Part shown: positions 1-9,891 of the stretch, piece by piece
How the letters are laid out: every line of letters starts with the position of its first letter
Numbering within the stretch: position 1 is the first letter of the stretch
Assembly (NCBI RefSeq): GCF_029544075.1
Contig: NZ_JAJQJH010000002.1
Coordinates: forward strand, 1 to 64,000
Source of the DNA: Chromohalobacter canadensis
GTDB taxonomy: Bacteria; Pseudomonadota; Gammaproteobacteria; Pseudomonadales; Halomonadaceae
DNA length: 64,000 nucleotides
Direction: 5' to 3'
Position numbers and translations under genes: made by a program
The notes under the pieces: generated by a model
Database searches by the model: none
What the model was told of the DNA's origin: nothing
Seen by the model: the letters and a program-made list of their open reading frames with translations, nothing else

Positions 1-198
1 GGCGCATTTTACCGATTCCGGCGTCGCTGTCAAGCGAGAAAGCCACCCGAAGGTTTGAATTTCTCAAGCACGTCAGCCACTTGCGCTACCCTTCCACCGC
101 TGGCCACGAAGTCCGTCGCCGGCAGCGGATGCGTACTTTACGGCCCACAGGGGCTGAACGCAAGGGGTTTTTACACGGAGAAAACGTGGCGCTCGCCT
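1..198. other. Non-coding left edge, downstream of tyrS
   Basis: This stretch lies 3' of tyrS. No reading frame here has a start, a ribosome site and a recognisable product, and no clear hairpin plus T-run terminator was found. A reading frame crossing it on the plus strand runs antisense to tyrS and is treated as a shadow. Confidence 0.4.
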
Positions 199-1395
199 CT
201 ACCCCAACGTCACCCGCGCATAACGCTTTTTACCCGCCTGGATGACATAGCTTCGACCAGTGGCAAGCATATGATCGCGTGCCACGACATCGCCATCGAC
301 CTTGACGCGGCCATTGCCCAGCATGTCCTTGGCCTGGGCGCTATTGTTGGCCAACCCCGAGCGGTTGAGCACCGCAGCAATCGGCGCTTGCTCGCCTTCG
401 AAAGTCACCTCGACCTCCGGCAGGTCTTCCGGCAGCTCACCTTCCGCCAACTGGTTGCCCGCCGACTTGTGCGCATTAGCGGCAGCTTCATCACCGTGAT
501 AACGCCCTATCAATTCGCGCGCCAGCTCCATCTTGATGTCACGCGGATTGGCACCTGACTCTATGGACCGACGGATTTTTTCTATCTCGTCGTTGGATTT
601 CAGTGACAGCAGTTCGAAGTAACGCCACATCAGGCTATCGGGCATCGATACCAGCTTGTTGAACATCACCCCCGGTGTATCGTCGACCCCTACATAGTTG
701 CCCAGCGACTTGGACATTTTCTGCACACCGTCCAGCCCTTCCAGCAGCGGCATGGTCATGACCACCTGCGGCGCCTGACCGAAATGCTTCTGGAGCTCGC
801 GTCCCATTAGCAGATTGAACTTCTGATCGGTGCCGCCCAGTTCGACATCGGCCTCGAGCGCCACCGAGTCGTATCCCTGCACCAGGGGATAAAGGAACTC
901 ATGAATCGAGATCGACTGGTTGGCCGTATAACGCTTCTCGAAATCGTCACGCTCCAGCATGCGTGCCACGGTCGACTGCGCCGCCAGCTCGATCATGTCA
1001 GCCGCAGAAAGCTGGCTCATCCACTCGGCGTTGAAGCGTACTTCCGTCAGCGCCGGGTCGAGGACCTTGAACACTTGCTCTTTATAGGTCTCCGCATTGG
1101 CCTTGACCTCCTCTTCGGTCAGCGGCTTACGGGTCACATTCTTCCCCGTGGGATCACCGATGCGACCAGTGAAGTCGCCGATCAAGAACACTACCTGATG
1201 ACCCAATTCCTGAAACTGACGCATCTTGGTCAGCAACACGCTATGCCCCAAATGAAGATCCGGTGCGGTAGGATCGAACCCCGCCTTGATACGCAGCTTG
1301 CGCCCGGACTCGAGTTTTTTAACCAACTCGTCTTCCAGCAGGATTTCATGGGTACCACGCTTGAGCAGCGCCAGCGCATCAGCGACGTCGGTCAT
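199..1395 (-). CDS. tyrS: Tyrosyl-tRNA synthetase
   Basis: Class I aminoacyl-tRNA synthetase that charges tRNA-Tyr with tyrosine in the cytoplasm. The 398-residue product has the HIGH-type signature as HLGH at about residues 48-51 and KMSKS at about 226-230, and ends in a C-terminal S4-type RNA-binding region. The HLGH form and the length fit the TyrZ-like clade found in Pseudomonas rather than the 424-residue E. coli TyrS; the clade call is from memory. An in-frame start 36 bases upstream exists, but the ATG at 1395 follows a GAGAGG ribosome site and begins MTDVADAL, as expected. The gene diverges from anmK across about 100 bases. Confidence 0.95.
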   Translation of the reverse strand: MTDVADALALLKRGTHEILLEDELVKKLESGRKLRIKAGFDPTAPDLHLGHSVLLTKMRQFQELGHQVVFLIGDFTGRIGDPTGKNVTRKPLTEEEVKANAETYKEQVFKVLDPALTEVRFNAEWMSQLSAADMIELAAQSTVARMLERDDFEKRYTANQSISIHEFLYPLVQGYDSVALEADVELGGTDQKFNLLMGRELQKHFGQAPQVVMTMPLLEGLDGVQKMSKSLGNYVGVDDTPGVMFNKLVSMPDSLMWRYFELLSLKSNDEIEKIRRSIESGANPRDIKMELARELIGRYHGDEAAANAHKSAGNQLAEGELPEDLPEVEVTFEGEQAPIAAVLNRSGLANNSAQAKDMLGNGRVKVDGDVVARDHMLATGRSYVIQAGKKRYARVTLG

Positions 1396-1494
1396 CGTAT
1401 CCTCTCTCCGCAAATAGAGTGTCTTGGGCAATAACGGGGAATGTTAGCATGACTCTTCGACGGCGGTTGAGCGCCCCGGCACATGGAGATGAAC

Positions 1495-2610
1495 ATGCCC
1501 CTTTATATCGGCCTGATGTCCGGCACCAGCTTGGACGGCATCGACGCCGCCCTAGTACGTTGCGGCGACGGCCGCCCCGAATGGCTGGGTGCCACTGGGG
1601 TGACCTTTCCCGCCGCGCTGCGCGAGGACCTGCTTGCCTTATGTCTCGCCCGCGACACCACCTTCGCGGAGTTGGCCCGGCTCGAGACTACCTTCTGTGA
1701 ATGGCAGGCTGAGGCGGTCAACCGCCTGCTCACTGAGACCGATACCTCACCTGGCGACATCGCCGCCATCGGCAGCCACGGGCAAACCATCGAACACGCC
1801 CCCGAGGGCGTCCCGCCGCACACCTACCAGCTCGACAACCCCAGCCTGCTCGCCGAGCTGACCGGTTGCGCGGTGGTGGGCGATTTTCGCCGCCGCGATA
1901 TGGCCGCCGGTGGACAAGCCGCGCCGCTCGCGCCGGCCTTTCATGCCGCGCTTTTCACCTCCCCCGAGCATACGCGCTTGATCCTCAATCTCGGCGGCAT
2001 CGCCAACCTCACGCGTATTCCCCCAAGCGACGACTCCGCGCCTGTCCTCGGCTTCGACACCGGCCCCGCCAACATGCTGATGGATGCCTGGTGTCAGCGC
2101 CACCTGGGCCACGCCTACGACGCCGGCGGCGCTTGGGCCGCCGGTGGCCGTGTCGACGAGACCTTGCTCTCTCGCCTCCTCGATGATCCCTACTTCCGAC
2201 GCCCTCCGCCCAAGAGCACTGGACGTGAGCATTTTCATCTCGACTGGTTGGCGACGCATCTGATCGGTGACGAAGCCCCCCGAGACGTCCAGGCGACGCT
2301 CGCCGAGCTGACCGCCGCCAGCATCGCTATGGCGATTACCCAAGGCGGAGAGCGTTCGGACGGGAATTGCGATGCACTCATTCCCTGCGGGGGCGGCGCC
2401 CACAACGCAGACCTGTTGGCGCGTCTACGCCGGCACGTGCCGGAGATCCCGCTGACGCCCTGCGAGCGTTTCGGCTGGTCAGCGGACTGGTTGGAAGCCG
2501 GTGCCTTCGCTTGGCTCGCTCATCAGCGCCTCATGCAGCGCCCCGGCAACCTCCCCGAGGTCACCGGGGCCCGTGGCCCCCGGATTCTGGGAGGCGTCTA
2601 TGCGCCCTGA
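1495..2610 (+). CDS. anmK: Anhydro-N-acetylmuramic acid kinase
   Basis: Phosphorylates and opens 1,6-anhydro-MurNAc recovered from the cell wall, giving MurNAc-6-phosphate for murein recycling. The protein of 371 residues opens with the ATP-binding GLMSGTSLDGID motif, carries GFDTGPAN in the middle and a GGGAHNADLL segment near the C terminus, all typical of the AnmK branch of the ASKHA kinases. Three in-frame ATGs lie within 12 bases (1483, 1489, 1495). The last has a GGAG six bases upstream and gives MPLYIGL, the usual family start. It ends 5 bases from the convergent pilU. In pseudomonads anmK also neighbours tyrS. Confidence 0.93.
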   Translation: MPLYIGLMSGTSLDGIDAALVRCGDGRPEWLGATGVTFPAALREDLLALCLARDTTFAELARLETTFCEWQAEAVNRLLTETDTSPGDIAAIGSHGQTIEHAPEGVPPHTYQLDNPSLLAELTGCAVVGDFRRRDMAAGGQAAPLAPAFHAALFTSPEHTRLILNLGGIANLTRIPPSDDSAPVLGFDTGPANMLMDAWCQRHLGHAYDAGGAWAAGGRVDETLLSRLLDDPYFRRPPPKSTGREHFHLDWLATHLIGDEAPRDVQATLAELTAASIAMAITQGGERSDGNCDALIPCGGGAHNADLLARLRRHVPEIPLTPCERFGWSADWLEAGAFAWLAHQRLMQRPGNLPEVTGARGPRILGGVYAP

Positions 2611-2615
2611 GGCGT

Positions 2616-3758
2616 TCATTCATCGTCGCCTTTCAAGGTGAATCGCTCGGCGGCGTCACTGGCCCGCGCCAACTGCGGGCTGTCAGCATCGCCATAATCG
2701 ATGCGCAACCGCAAGTCGTTGGCGGAGTCGGCATGCACCAATGCCATCTTTTCGCTGATGCGCCCTTGCCGATAGAGTGCATATAGCGCCTGATCGAAGG
2801 TCTGCATGCCCTGGTCATGGGAGCGCTGCATAACTTCCTTGAGGTCGTGAATCGCTCCCTTGCGGATCAGATCGCTGACCAGCGGCGAACGCAGCATCAC
2901 CTCGACCGCCGCGCAGCGCCCCTCTCCATCCTCGCGGGGCAGCAAACGCTGGGCGACGATGGCCTGCAAATTGAGCGACAGATCCATCCACACCTGCTCG
3001 TGGCGCTCGCTGGGAAAGAAATGCTGAATCCGCTCCAGTGCTTGATTGGCGTTGTTGGCATGCAGCGTCGCCAGACATAGATGACCAGTCTCGGCGAACG
3101 TCAACGCATGCTCCATGATCTCGCGCGAGCGGACCTCACCGATCATGATGACATCGGGCGCCTGACGCAGCGCATTCTTGAGCGCCACCTCGAAGGACTC
3201 GGTATCGATGCCCACCTCGCGCTGATTGATGATCGCTCGACCATGCGGATGAATGTACTCAATGGGATCTTCGATACTGATGACATGCCCGCCGGTCGTC
3301 TGATTGCGATGCTGAATCATCGACGCCAGCGTGGTCGACTTGCCGCTGCCCGTGCCACCGACGATGAACACCAGGCCACGCTTGCGATTGACCAGCTCAC
3401 TCAAGGCATCCGGTAATGCCAGGCTCGCCAAGTCAGGAATATCGAAGGCAATGCGGCGCACGACCATCGCCATCTGGCTGCGCTGATAGAAGGCACTCAC
3501 GCGAAAGCGCCCCTTGCCCTGCAGGCTGAGCGCGAAATTGGCCTCGCGTTCGACCTCGAAACGCTCCCCCACGCCCCGGGGCAGCGCCGCCGAGACCAAC
3601 TCGTGCACCTGCGCCACCGACATCGCCTGCTCGCCCAGCGTGACCAGCTCGCCATTGATCTTGAGGCTCGGCGGCGCCCCGGTCGAAACCAGCAGGTCGG
3701 AAGCCTGCTTGTCGAGCATGATATCCAGCAGTTGCGTCAGCCACTCGTATGGCGTCAT
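2616..3758 (-). CDS. pilU: Twitching motility ATPase PilU
   Basis: Cytoplasmic hexameric ATPase of the PilT/PilU family, the accessory retraction motor of type IV pili that works with PilT. The 380-residue product has an N-terminal PAS-like region, a Walker A GGTGSGKST at about residues 134-142, Asp box and Walker B segments, and HATLHANN-type His-box sequence. The start at 3758 is chosen for its AAGGAG ribosome site; upstream in-frame codons give an Arg-rich extension without family similarity. It lies 37 bases behind pilT in the same direction, so pilT-pilU is probably one transcript. No other pilus genes are nearby, which is usual. Confidence 0.93.
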   Translation of the reverse strand: MTPYEWLTQLLDIMLDKQASDLLVSTGAPPSLKINGELVTLGEQAMSVAQVHELVSAALPRGVGERFEVEREANFALSLQGKGRFRVSAFYQRSQMAMVVRRIAFDIPDLASLALPDALSELVNRKRGLVFIVGGTGSGKSTTLASMIQHRNQTTGGHVISIEDPIEYIHPHGRAIINQREVGIDTESFEVALKNALRQAPDVIMIGEVRSREIMEHALTFAETGHLCLATLHANNANQALERIQHFFPSERHEQVWMDLSLNLQAIVAQRLLPREDGEGRCAAVEVMLRSPLVSDLIRKGAIHDLKEVMQRSHDQGMQTFDQALYALYRQGRISEKMALVHADSANDLRLRIDYGDADSPQLARASDAAERFTLKGDDE

Positions 3759-3795
3759 GCGCGTTCTCCTTCGCGACTGTCGATTGGGGCCCAGC

Positions 3796-4836
3796 TCACA
3801 CGCCCTGCACGCGCCCATCCTTCGCTTTGGCCTGCGCCTCGGCGCGCGATACGACACCCTGCGCCACTAAACGCGAAAGCGCCGCATCCAGTGTCTGCAT
3901 GCCTAGGCTGCCGCCGGTCTGAATCGAGGAATACATCTGCGCCAGCTTGTTCTCGCGGATCAAGTTGCGCACCGCCGCGCTGGCCACCAAGATCTCGTGG
4001 GCTGCCACGCGCCCGCCGCCTTCACGCTTGAGCAGCACTTGTGAGATGACCCCCTGCAGCGACTCGGACAACATCGAACGCACCATGCTTTTCTCATCGC
4101 CGGGAAAGACGTCAATGATGCGGTCCACGGTCTTGGCCGCCGAGGTAGTATGCAAGGTACCGAACACCAGATGGCCCGTCTCGGCGGCGGTCAGCGCCAG
4201 TCGGATGGTTTCCAGGTCACGTAGCTCACCGACCAGAATCACGTCAGGGTCCTCGCGCAGCGCCGAGCGCAACGCCGTGGCGAAGCTACGCGTATCGCGA
4301 TGCAACTCGCGCTGATTGACGAGACTGCGCTTGCTGCGATGCACGAACTCCACCGGGTCCTCGATGGTCAGCACATGTTGGTAGTAGTTTTCGTTGACGT
4401 AGTCGATCATCGCCGCCAAGGTCGTACTCTTGCCCGACCCTGTCGGTCCCGTCACCAGCACCAGCCCTCGCGGCAGCGAAGCCAGGCGTCGAAACACCTC
4501 GCCCAGGTCCAGGTCGTCCAGGGTAAGCACTTCGCTGGGGATGGTACGGAAGACAGCGCCTGCGCCGCGCCCCTGGTGGAAGACGTTGACACGGAAACGC
4601 GCCACCCCCGGCACCTCGAACGAGAAATCATGCTCGAGCGCCTCTTCATAGTCGCGGCGCTGTTGATCGTTCATGATCGCGTAGATCAACTTGCGAACGT
4701 CACGATCCTCGATCGGCGGCACGTTGAGCCGGCGAATGTCGCCGTCGACGCGAATCATTGGCGGCAAACCGGCGGACAGATGCAGATCGGACGCCTTCTG
4801 CTTTGCCGAGAACGCCAGCAATTCGATAATATCCAT
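3796..4836 (-). CDS. pilT: Type IV pilus retraction ATPase PilT
   Basis: Main retraction motor for type IV pili, driving twitching motility and often DNA uptake. It has 346 residues, close to the usual 344, begins MDIIELL and keeps the family signature AETGHLVFGTLHT. Walker A GPTGSGKST lies at about residues 130-138. The start at 4836 is preceded by a GAGAGA ribosome site. The gene diverges from yggS across 34 bases, a conserved arrangement in gammaproteobacteria, so one short region must hold promoters for both directions. Confidence 0.95.
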   Translation of the reverse strand: MDIIELLAFSAKQKASDLHLSAGLPPMIRVDGDIRRLNVPPIEDRDVRKLIYAIMNDQQRRDYEEALEHDFSFEVPGVARFRVNVFHQGRGAGAVFRTIPSEVLTLDDLDLGEVFRRLASLPRGLVLVTGPTGSGKSTTLAAMIDYVNENYYQHVLTIEDPVEFVHRSKRSLVNQRELHRDTRSFATALRSALREDPDVILVGELRDLETIRLALTAAETGHLVFGTLHTTSAAKTVDRIIDVFPGDEKSMVRSMLSESLQGVISQVLLKREGGGRVAAHEILVASAAVRNLIRENKLAQMYSSIQTGGSLGMQTLDAALSRLVAQGVVSRAEAQAKAKDGRVQGV

Positions 4837-4870
4837 GCATTTCTCTCGCTCGCGGACAGGGTTTCCCAGT

Positions 4871-5578
4871 ATGCCAGATGTCACCATCGCCGAATCCCTC
4901 GAACGCGCTCGCCAGCGTTTGACACACGCCCTGGCGAATGCGGGACGTGACGGCGAGGACGCCTGCCTGTTGGCCGTGAGCAAGACACAGCCCGCAGCGA
5001 GCGTGCGCCAGGCCTTCGCGGCGGGGCAGCGCGCATTCGGCGAGAACTATCTTCAGGAAGCGCTCGACAAACAGGCCTCGCTGGACGATCTCGAGGGTAT
5101 CGTCTGGCATTTCATTGGTCCTTTGCAATCCAACAAGACCCGTGCGGTGGCCGAGCACTTCCAGTGGGTGCATACCATCGATCGCGCGCGCATCGCCACA
5201 CGCCTCGATGCGCAGCGCCCGGCAGCGTTGGAACCGCTGAACGTTTGCCTGCAAGTCAACGTCAGTGGCGAAGCCAGCAAGTCAGGTGTGGCGCCCGAGG
5301 CCTTGCCGGCACTGGCCGATGCCGTGGTGGCGCTGCCACGCCTGCGGCTGCGCGGTTTGATGACACTGCCCGCGCCGAGTAACGACCCGGCGGCCCAACG
5401 GCAACCCTTCGCCGAGCTGCGCACCTTGCTTGAGACGCTCCGCCAGCGACATCCCCAGGCGCCTTTGGATACCTTATCGATGGGCATGAGCGGCGATCTT
5501 GAGGCTGCCGTCCTCGAAGGTGCCACCCTGGTCCGTCTGGGCACGGCCATTTTCGGGCAGCGCGCGCCGCATCCCTGA
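4871..5578 (+). CDS. yggS: PLP homeostasis protein YggS/PROSC
   Basis: Pyridoxal-phosphate-binding protein of the YggS/PLPBP family, with a TIM-barrel alanine-racemase-like fold and no known catalytic activity; it buffers PLP and affects amino-acid and keto-acid pools. The 235-residue protein carries the PLP lysine in LAVSKTQP (about residue 38), the FGENYLQEA segment and the C-terminal SMGMSGDLEAAV phosphate-binding motif. The start at 4871 gives a family-length protein, though the ribosome site is weak. It precedes proC by 49 bases and likely begins the yggS-proC-yggT-metX-metW run. Confidence 0.93.
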   Translation: MPDVTIAESLERARQRLTHALANAGRDGEDACLLAVSKTQPAASVRQAFAAGQRAFGENYLQEALDKQASLDDLEGIVWHFIGPLQSNKTRAVAEHFQWVHTIDRARIATRLDAQRPAALEPLNVCLQVNVSGEASKSGVAPEALPALADAVVALPRLRLRGLMTLPAPSNDPAAQRQPFAELRTLLETLRQRHPQAPLDTLSMGMSGDLEAAVLEGATLVRLGTAIFGQRAPHP

Positions 5579-5627
5579 TCGCCTTACCCCTAACCCACTG
5601 TTTCGCCGCGACACTTCAGGAGACCCC

Positions 5628-6452
5628 ATGACAAGCCAAGTCACCTTCATCGGCGCCGGGAACATGGCCAGCGCCATTTTCGGCGGCATGATCGAGGGCG
5701 GATATCCCGCCGAATCCATCACAGCCACCGCGCGCAGCACACAGACGCTCGACGCGCTCGCGTCGCGCTATGGCATCCAAACCACATCTGACAACAATGT
5801 GGCCGTCGAACAAGCGGATGTCGTGGTACTGGCCGTCAAGCCGCAGGTCATGCGCGAGGTATGCCACGAATTGCGCGATAGCGTACAGCGTCAACGCCCG
5901 CTGATCGTCTCAGTGGCCGCCGGCTTGAGTGCCGAGACGCTAGATACCTGGCTGGGCGGAAACATGGCCGTGATCCGCTGCATGCCCAACACCCCTAGCC
6001 TAGTCGGTCAGGGCGCCTCGGGGCTTTACGCCAACGCCCGCGTTAGCGAGGAGCAGAAGCAGCTGGCCACCTCGCTGCTGGAAGCCGTGGGACTCGTGGA
6101 ATGGGTCACCGACGAGACACTTCTCGAGGCGGTCACCGCCGTGTCGGGAAGCGGCCCGGCATACTTCTTCCTGATCATGGAAGCGCTCGAGGACGCCGGC
6201 AAGAAGCTCGGCTTGCCCGCCGACAGTGCCCGCCGTCTGGCTCTTCAAACCGCCTACGGCGCGGCCAGCATGGCCCGCGAAAGCGAATTCGAGCCAGCTG
6301 AATTGCGCCGTCGCGTGACCTCGCCCAACGGCACCACCGAACGCGCCATTAATAGCTTCGAGGACGACGGCCTGCGCCAGCTTTTCGAAAATGCGACACA
6401 AGCCTGCGCGACACGCGCTCGTGAATTGGCCGACGAACTGAGCCGCGACTGA
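5628..6452 (+). CDS. proC: Pyrroline-5-carboxylate reductase
   Basis: Last step of proline synthesis: NAD(P)H-dependent reduction of pyrroline-5-carboxylate to proline. The 274-residue enzyme has an N-terminal Rossmann motif FIGAGNMASAI, the VKPQVM segment, and the C-terminal P5CR signature around VSGSGPAYFFLIMEAL and TSPNGTTERAI. A CAGGAG ribosome site precedes the ATG at 5628. Proline is a compatible solute in halophiles, but nothing here shows salt control. It is flanked by yggS and yggT as in most gammaproteobacteria. Confidence 0.96.
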   Translation: MTSQVTFIGAGNMASAIFGGMIEGGYPAESITATARSTQTLDALASRYGIQTTSDNNVAVEQADVVVLAVKPQVMREVCHELRDSVQRQRPLIVSVAAGLSAETLDTWLGGNMAVIRCMPNTPSLVGQGASGLYANARVSEEQKQLATSLLEAVGLVEWVTDETLLEAVTAVSGSGPAYFFLIMEALEDAGKKLGLPADSARRLALQTAYGAASMARESEFEPAELRRRVTSPNGTTERAINSFEDDGLRQLFENATQACATRARELADELSRD

Positions 6453-6486
6453 ATTCCCCTTCACCCACTCGATACGGAGGAGCCCC

Positions 6487-7077
6487 ATGGGCAGCCAAAT
6501 GGGAAGCGCCGGCTTGATGCTGGTCAACACGTTAATCAATGTGTATCTGTTCGTCTTGATGCTGCGCTTTCTGCTGCAGTTTTCGCGCGCCGATTATTAC
6601 AACCCCGTCAGTCAAGCGGTGATCAAGGCCACGCGTCCGGTGGTCGCGCCGTTGCAGCGCATCTTCCGCCCGCGTGGACGTTTCGACCCCGCTTCGCTGG
6701 TCGCGGGCCTGCTGATCAAGGGCATCACCATCTTCGTACTGCTCAAGCTCGCCGGCATCGGTATGCCGCCGATTCAGGGCGTACTGGTGGCGGCTCTGGC
6801 TGGGGTGTTGAGCGCTATCCTCGACATCTATTTCTTTGCCCTGATCATCATGATCATTCTCAGTTGGGTCGCGCCGCAGGCCAGCCATCCCGGCGCCATA
6901 CTCGTCCACCAATTGGTCGAACCGATCATGGCCCCGGTACGCAAGGTCATCCCCCCGCTGGGCATGATCGACTTGTCGCCGATCGTGGTGTTCATCGCCA
7001 TCAGCCTGTTCGATAGTCTTATCGTCGGCGCCCTGGCCCGTGCAGCGGGTTTGCCCGGCATACTGGTAGGATTCTGA
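6487..7077 (+). CDS. yggT: YggT family integral membrane protein
   Basis: Inner-membrane protein of 196 residues made of two YGGT repeats, each with a hydrophobic helix pair and a P-(I/V)-R motif (RPVVAPLQRIFRP near residue 50; EPIMAPVRKVIPP near 145). The molecular function is not established; family members have been linked to osmotic tolerance and cell-envelope assembly. A strong GGAGG lies just upstream of the ATG. Its position between proC and metX is the usual one. Confidence 0.88.
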   Translation: MGSQMGSAGLMLVNTLINVYLFVLMLRFLLQFSRADYYNPVSQAVIKATRPVVAPLQRIFRPRGRFDPASLVAGLLIKGITIFVLLKLAGIGMPPIQGVLVAALAGVLSAILDIYFFALIIMIILSWVAPQASHPGAILVHQLVEPIMAPVRKVIPPLGMIDLSPIVVFIAISLFDSLIVGALARAAGLPGILVGF

Positions 7078-7137
7078 ACATTCGCGACCCTGGCGCCGTT
7101 GCGCGCCCCACGCTGGACACGGAAACCGACACACACG

Positions 7138-8298
7138 ATGCCCGATACGCTACCTCCCGACTCGGTCGGTCTGGTCACGCCGCAAACGGCGCACTTCGAT
7201 ACCCCGCTGGCTCTGGCCGGCGGCAAGACGCTGTCCGACTACACGCTGGTCTACGAAACGTATGGCACGCTCAACGCCGAACGCAATAACGCGGTGCTGA
7301 TCTGCCATGCGCTTTCCGGCCATCATCACGCGGCAGGCTTCCACAGCATGGAAGACCGCAAGCCCGGCTGGTGGGACGCCTATATCGGCCCCGGCAAGGC
7401 GATCGACACCGATCGCTTCTTCGTCGTTTCGCTCAACAACCTCGGCGGCTGCCACGGCAGTACCGGCCCCGCCTCGACCAACCCCGAGACACAGCGCGCC
7501 TGGGGGCCGGCATTCCCGGTCTTGACGGTGGCCGACTGGGTGCACAGCCAGGCCCGCCTGGCCGATCGGCTGGGCATCGAACGCTTTGCCGCCGTGGTCG
7601 GCGGCAGCCTTGGCGGCATGCAGGTGCTGCAATGGACGATGGCGTATCCTGAGCGCATCGCCAATGCCGTGGTCATCGCTGCCACGCCGCGTCTCTCGGC
7701 GCAGAACATCGCCTTCAACGAGGTCGCCCGCCAGGCGATTCGCTCGGACCCCGACTTTCATGACGGCTGGTATGAGGAGCACGGAACGGTGCCCAAGCGC
7801 GGCCTCAAGCTGGCCCGCATGATCGGCCATATCACCTATCTGTCCGAGCATTCGATGGGGGCCAAGTTCGGCCGTGACCTGCGCACCGATCAGCTCAACT
7901 TCGGCTATGACGTGGAGTTCCAGGTCGAATCGTATCTGCGTCACCAGGGCGATACGTTTTCCACCAGCTTCGATGCCAATACGTATTTGCTGATGACCAA
8001 GGCACTGGATTACTTCGACCCGGCCGCCCTGCACGGCGGCGATCTGGCCAAGGCGCTGGCGCCAGCGCAATGCCCGTTCCTGGTGGTCAGCTTCACCACC
8101 GACTGGCGCTTCGCACCGCCGCGTTCGAGAGAATTGGTCGACGCCCTGATGCGCGCCGACAAGACCGTCAGCTACGCCAGTATCGACTCGCCCCATGGCC
8201 ACGATGCATTCCTGCTACCGCACCCGCGTTACGAAGCGGTATTCGGCGGCTTCATGCGTCGCGCCGCCCGCGACCTGCAGCTCGAGGAGACGACCTGA
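7138..8298 (+). CDS. metX: Homoserine O-acyltransferase MetX
   Basis: Activates homoserine by O-acylation in methionine synthesis. The 386-residue alpha/beta-hydrolase has its nucleophile in [14 protein letters not shown] and the late Asp/His in FTTDWRFAP and SPHGHDAFL. MetX enzymes of gammaproteobacteria that lack MetA can use succinyl-CoA rather than acetyl-CoA, so the acyl donor cannot be read from homology alone. The start at 7138 gives [13 protein letters not shown]; the ribosome site (GGAAA) is distant. Its stop overlaps the metW start as TGATG, so the pair is translationally coupled. Confidence 0.92.
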   Translation: MPDTLPPDSVGLVTPQTAHFDTPLALAGGKTLSDYTLVYETYGTLNAERNNAVLICHALSGHHHAAGFHSMEDRKPGWWDAYIGPGKAIDTDRFFVVSLNNLGGCHGSTGPASTNPETQRAWGPAFPVLTVADWVHSQARLADRLGIERFAAVVGGSLGGMQVLQWTMAYPERIANAVVIAATPRLSAQNIAFNEVARQAIRSDPDFHDGWYEEHGTVPKRGLKLARMIGHITYLSEHSMGAKFGRDLRTDQLNFGYDVEFQVESYLRHQGDTFSTSFDANTYLLMTKALDYFDPAALHGGDLAKALAPAQCPFLVVSFTTDWRFAPPRSRELVDALMRADKTVSYASIDSPHGHDAFLLPHPRYEAVFGGFMRRAARDLQLEETT

Positions 8299-8897
8299 TG
8301 CGCGCCGATCTCAAACTGATCCATGATTGGGTCCCGCAGGGTGCGCGTGTGCTCGACCTGGGTTGCGGCGACGGCAAACTGCTTGCCGCCCTGGCGCGTG
8401 ACAAGCAGGTCGTCGGCTATGGCCTGGAGATCGACCCCGACGGCATCACCGCTTGCATAGAGCGCGGAGTGAGCGTCATCGAACAGGACATCGACGACGG
8501 CCTGAGCAACGTCGAGGATGACGCCTATGACCTGGTCATCATGACCCAGGCGCTTCAGGCCCTGCAGCGCCCGGACCGCACCCTCGATGAAATGCTCCGC
8601 GTGGGCCGGGAATGCATCATCGCCTTCCCCAACTTCGCCTACTGGCGCCACCGTCTCTATCTTGGCATTCAGGGCCGCATGCCAGTGTCCAAGTCGCTGC
8701 CACACGCCTGGTACGACACGCCCAACATCCACCTATCGACGTTTCGCGACTTCGGTCAGCTGTGCCGCGACAAGGGCCTGACCATCGTCGATCAACGCGT
8801 CGGCAACGGCGATCACGAACCACACTGGAGCTCGCGGCTGTGGCCTAACCTGTGCGGTGAAACAGCGATTTTCCGTATAACCCGTGCCTCACGCTGA
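8298..8897 (+). CDS. metW: Methionine biosynthesis protein MetW
   Basis: SAM-methyltransferase-fold protein of 199 residues encoded next to metX in many proteobacteria and thought to assist or regulate homoserine acylation. It shows the SAM motif I VLDLGCGDGKLL near the N terminus and the MetW-typical DLVIMTQALQAL and FPNFAYWRHRL segments. The ATG shares one base with the metX stop codon and follows a GAGGAG. It ends one base before the convergent sfsA, leaving no room for a separate terminator. Confidence 0.93.
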   Translation: MRADLKLIHDWVPQGARVLDLGCGDGKLLAALARDKQVVGYGLEIDPDGITACIERGVSVIEQDIDDGLSNVEDDAYDLVIMTQALQALQRPDRTLDEMLRVGRECIIAFPNFAYWRHRLYLGIQGRMPVSKSLPHAWYDTPNIHLSTFRDFGQLCRDKGLTIVDQRVGNGDHEPHWSSRLWPNLCGETAIFRITRASR

Positions 8898-8898
8898 C

Positions 8899-9645
8899 TC
8901 AGGCACTCGGCGGCAGCCGCTCGAGATCCACCGGTAGCCGTCGGGTCAACATCGCCTGACAGGGAACACCGGCCGTGTCCCGGGTGACACTGACACCATA
9001 CGCCAGCACCTCCACGCCCTGAGCGGCGACGCGACGTAGCGTTTCGGCATAGGCCGGATCGAGGTGCGCAGCAGGTGCGACGGTGTCGATCCCGGTGTGT
9101 GCCACGCAAAACAGGAGAACCGCGCGCTCACCCAGCGCGACCCGCGCCGCCAGGCTCTCCAGATGCCGCCGACCACGCTCGCTGACCGAGTCGGGAAAAT
9201 AGCCATGGCCGTCGTCTTCACGCAGCGTAACCTGCTTGACTTCGAGATGGGTCGTTTGCCGCGCATCGGTAAGGCGAAAATCGAGCCGTGCGCCTTCGAC
9301 CTTCGCCTCCCGCTTAAGCTCCGTATACCCCGCCAGCTCGGCGATACGCCCAGTGCACAGGGCTTCCTCGACCCACGCATTGGCACGCCCGGTGTGTACC
9401 GACGCCAGGGCCGGCGCCGCGCCGGGCATGGGTAGCTCGATCCATTCCCAGGTCCAGGCCAGTTTGCGTGCGGGATTACGACTCGGCGAGAGCCAGACAC
9501 GACACCCCGGGACGTTGACCGCTCGCATGGAACCGGTATTGGGGCAGTGCGCGACCACCTCCTCGCCCGACGCCAAGCGCACATCGGCCAGAAAGCGCTT
9601 GTAACGACGCATCAGAATACCGGACGTCAGTTGCGTGTATTCCAT
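8899..9645 (-). CDS. sfsA: Sugar fermentation stimulation protein SfsA
   Basis: SfsA family protein of 248 residues (E. coli 234), a predicted nucleic-acid-binding protein with an OB-like N-terminal part and a nuclease-like core. Visible motifs include GEEVVAHCPNTGSM near residue 40, ARLDFRLTD and LEVKQVTL in the middle, and FPDSVSERGRRHL toward the C terminus. The ATG at 9645 follows AGAGGGAAG. It is divergent from dksA, matching the sfsA-dksA proximity seen in E. coli. The precise activity is not known. Confidence 0.92.
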   Translation of the reverse strand: MEYTQLTSGILMRRYKRFLADVRLASGEEVVAHCPNTGSMRAVNVPGCRVWLSPSRNPARKLAWTWEWIELPMPGAAPALASVHTGRANAWVEEALCTGRIAELAGYTELKREAKVEGARLDFRLTDARQTTHLEVKQVTLREDDGHGYFPDSVSERGRRHLESLAARVALGERAVLLFCVAHTGIDTVAPAAHLDPAYAETLRRVAAQGVEVLAYGVSVTRDTAGVPCQAMLTRRLPVDLERLPPSA

Positions 9646-9784
9646 CTTCCCTCTTGGACTGCTAACGCGTCTCACCGTGGGACAAAAAATCACATTCTCG
9701 CGCTAGCGGCCGCATGGCCGCGTAACGCGCGTGCTCCAGCGCCTTGATCAAGGTCAGAACATGTCATTTTCTCGCCGAGAATGG

Positions 9785-9813
9785 TTGCAAAGCCTGCACT
9801 TTTCCGCTAAATA
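9785..9813 (+). promoter_or_regulatory. Candidate sigma-70 promoter of dksA
   Basis: TTGCAA at 9785-9790 and TAAATA at 9808-9813 are separated by 17 bases, about 80 bases before dksA. The rest of the 246-base sfsA-dksA gap shows no gene. Confidence 0.5.
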
Positions 9814-9891
9814 AGCAAGGCTTCGGGCGGGCGCCCAAGCCCTACCCTGGCCAGGCATCGGCCCAAGTCACTTGCGTAATGAGGCAGTCCC

